This document shows, piece after piece, positions 61,368-64,000 of a stretch of DNA of 64,000 nucleotides. Location: contig NZ_BMUY01000003.1 in the NCBI RefSeq assembly GCF_014650435.1, positions 124,001-188,000 on the forward strand. Reading direction: 5' to 3'. The notes beneath the pieces are model-generated. The model worked only from the letters and a program-made list of their open reading frames with translations. It was not told the DNA's origin and did no database searches. Positions within the stretch are counted from its first letter, which is position 1, and each line of letters begins with the position of its first letter. The stretch comes from Streptomyces tendae. GTDB lineage: Bacteria; Actinomycetota; Actinomycetes; Streptomycetales; Streptomycetaceae. A program made the translations under genes and the position numbers.

Positions 61368-62059
61368 GAGGGCGTGCCCGCCGACTCCAGGAGGCGGGTG
61401 ACGTCGTCGGAGCAGATGGTCAGGGCCGCGCCGACGGTGGCCAGGGCGTCGCGCTCGGCGGGGGTGTAGGGGCCGTCGGCCAGGGCGATGCGGGCACCCT
61501 GCAGCAGGATCGACTCGCGGCCGACGGCGGCGAGGTGCGGTGCCAGCGGGTCGAGGGCCTCGTGCAGTTCTATCGCCAGGCCCGGCACGCAGGGCTCGCC
61601 GCGGACCCGGCCGGTGTCCGCCTCCAGTGCCTCCACGAGCGCGTTCAGCTGGTCCTCGGTGCAGTCCTCGAAGCCGGCCGCGCGCACCGCGACGGTCGCG
61701 GTCTCCAGCGAGGTGCGGGAACAGGTGCCGCCCGCGGTGAGGACCGCGAGGGCGACGGTGTGCACGGCGTCGCGGAGCATCGCGGAGAAACGCGTGGTGG
61801 TCGGGTGGTCGAGGACGTCGGTGCCGTAGTGGCGGCGGCAGGCCGCGCACTCGACGGTCGGCGCGGACTCGCCGCGGGGCAGGACGGGCACGCCGAGCAG
61901 GGTGAAGCGGCGGCGGCCGGTGAGCCGCGCGTAGTTGCGGTCGCCGCCGCAGCCGGGGCAGAAGAACTCGCCGTCGCCGACGGGCGTCCACGCGGTGCGG
62001 GTGCCCAGGATGCGTGGCAGCCGGGCAGCTCGGCCGTTCGGTCCCCGTCCAGGCAGCAC
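61364..62059 (-). CDS. TerB-like protein with N-terminal zinc ribbon
   Basis: 231 aa. An N-terminal zinc ribbon has FCPGCGGDRNY and VECAACRRHYG (two CxxC pairs), followed by a helical TerB/DUF533-like domain from DAVHTVALAVLTAGGTCSRT to ILLQGARIALADGPYTPAER. Start set at the GTG at 62059 behind GGAGGT; a longer frame to 62119 lacks a ribosome site. TerB proteins occur in tellurite-resistance and stress-membrane systems, but no other ter gene is here. Tail-to-tail overlap with the acetyltransferase. Confidence 0.85.
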   Translation of the reverse strand: MLPGRGPNGRAARLPRILGTRTAWTPVGDGEFFCPGCGGDRNYARLTGRRRFTLLGVPVLPRGESAPTVECAACRRHYGTDVLDHPTTTRFSAMLRDAVHTVALAVLTAGGTCSRTSLETATVAVRAAGFEDCTEDQLNALVEALEADTGRVRGEPCVPGLAIELHEALDPLAPHLAAVGRESILLQGARIALADGPYTPAERDALATVGAALTICSDDVTRLLESAGTPS

Positions 62060-62189
62060 GTCGCACCTCCATAACGGCGCGACAGCATCGTCGCGCTGGC
62101 GTGATGTTAGCCACATCACCGACGTGGAGTCAGTACCCAGGACGAGACCTTTCCGTGACCATCACAGATATATGGCCGGTATATGACGG

Positions 62190-62222
62190 GGTCCCGCCCA
62201 CCGGTTTCCGGCGGGCGGGACC
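62190..62222 (-). terminator. Terminator after leuA
   Basis: GGTCCCGCCC (62190-62199) and GGGCGGGACC (62213-62222) form a perfect 10-bp stem, extended by one more partial CC/GG; loop about 13 bases. It follows the leuA stop by about 22 bp on the minus strand. An AT-rich dyad ATAT / ATAT (about 62168-62183) is next to it and probably belongs to the TerB promoter. Confidence 0.82.
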
Positions 62223-62243
62223 TCAAACCGCTGATTCGGCTGG

Positions 62244-63998
<1,755 letters not shown>

Positions 63999-64000
63999 TC

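Noticed and set aside
61364..62059. TerB-like gene as part of a tellurite-resistance operon
   Set aside because: No other ter gene is present; only the domain supports it.

Overview
The window is about 73% GC, has dense codon-biased genes with overlapping start and stop codons, and carries typical actinomycete families (DUF5753/DUF397 pairs, class F sortase, excalibur protein, M4 protease). It is chromosomal DNA of a Streptomyces. From memory, and without a search, the gene order nasA ... nirBD ... ppdK ... glyS, znuACB, zur, uppS, recO ... leuA matches the S. coelicolor interval around SCO2473-SCO2528.

Layout. (1) 1-3.4 kb: the 5' end of a CbiX-type chelatase, a SanA/DUF218 protein and the assimilatory nitrate reductase NasA. 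(2) 3.4-9.9 kb: accessory genes, namely a secreted M4 protease, a LysR regulator, two SDR oxidoreductases, an FMN reductase behind a near-perfect SoxR box, a cell-surface protein and a class F sortase. (3) 9.93-10.12 kb: a 184-bp MITE-like element that supplies the stop codon of a TauE/SafE transporter. (4) 11-15.3 kb: nitrite assimilation (NirB-like FAD protein, NirB, NirD, all translationally coupled). (5) 15.3-17.8 kb: a TetR regulator and the SDR it probably represses, sharing an operator, followed by a further SDR. (6) 18-28 kb: an LAETG-anchored excalibur protein, acyltransferase, ppdK, a palindrome-rich intergenic region, an LTA-synthase-like membrane phosphotransferase, dusB and a DHA2 efflux pump. 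(7) 28-37 kb: a giant CtpI-like P-type ATPase coupled to a membrane protein with a histone H1-like tail, a regulator/MFS pair, and a GH18 chitinase with two dre-like sites. (8) 37-44 kb: core genes glyS, znuA-znuC-znuB-zur with Zur-type boxes, uppS and recO. (9) 44-45.4 kb: a lower-GC block with two tiny ORFs divergent from a WhiJ-like XRE/DUF397 pair. (10) 45.4-53.6 kb: a lipoprotein, a secreted alpha/beta hydrolase, a GlxA-type regulator, an epimerase and a coupled MMPL-kinase-response regulator operon. (11) 53.7-60.5 kb: the most unusual part, a six-gene minus-strand cassette. (12) 60.8-64 kb: GNAT acetyltransferase, TerB-like protein and leuA.

The 53.7-60.5 kb cassette is the best candidate for an undescribed system. 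In transcription order it encodes an NNMT/PNMT-like methyltransferase, a 614-aa protein of unknown function, a ParA/MinD-like protein whose P-loop lysine is replaced by arginine, two proteins of unknown function, and a membrane-anchored coiled-coil protein with a possible PLD-like C-terminus. Four of the six are stop/start coupled or 1 nt apart, and the first gene has a perfect 14-bp palindrome in its promoter. These match what I recall as the NCBI 'SCO2521' to 'SCO2525' families, which are conserved in actinomycetes with no assigned function.

Functional links: nitrate reduction (NasA, NirB-like protein, NirBD, siroheme chelatase) is spread over the first 15 kb with possible GlnR-type motifs in front of nasA and the nir operon. 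Zinc homeostasis is a self-contained regulon (znuACB-zur). No tRNA, rRNA, CRISPR array or prophage was seen.
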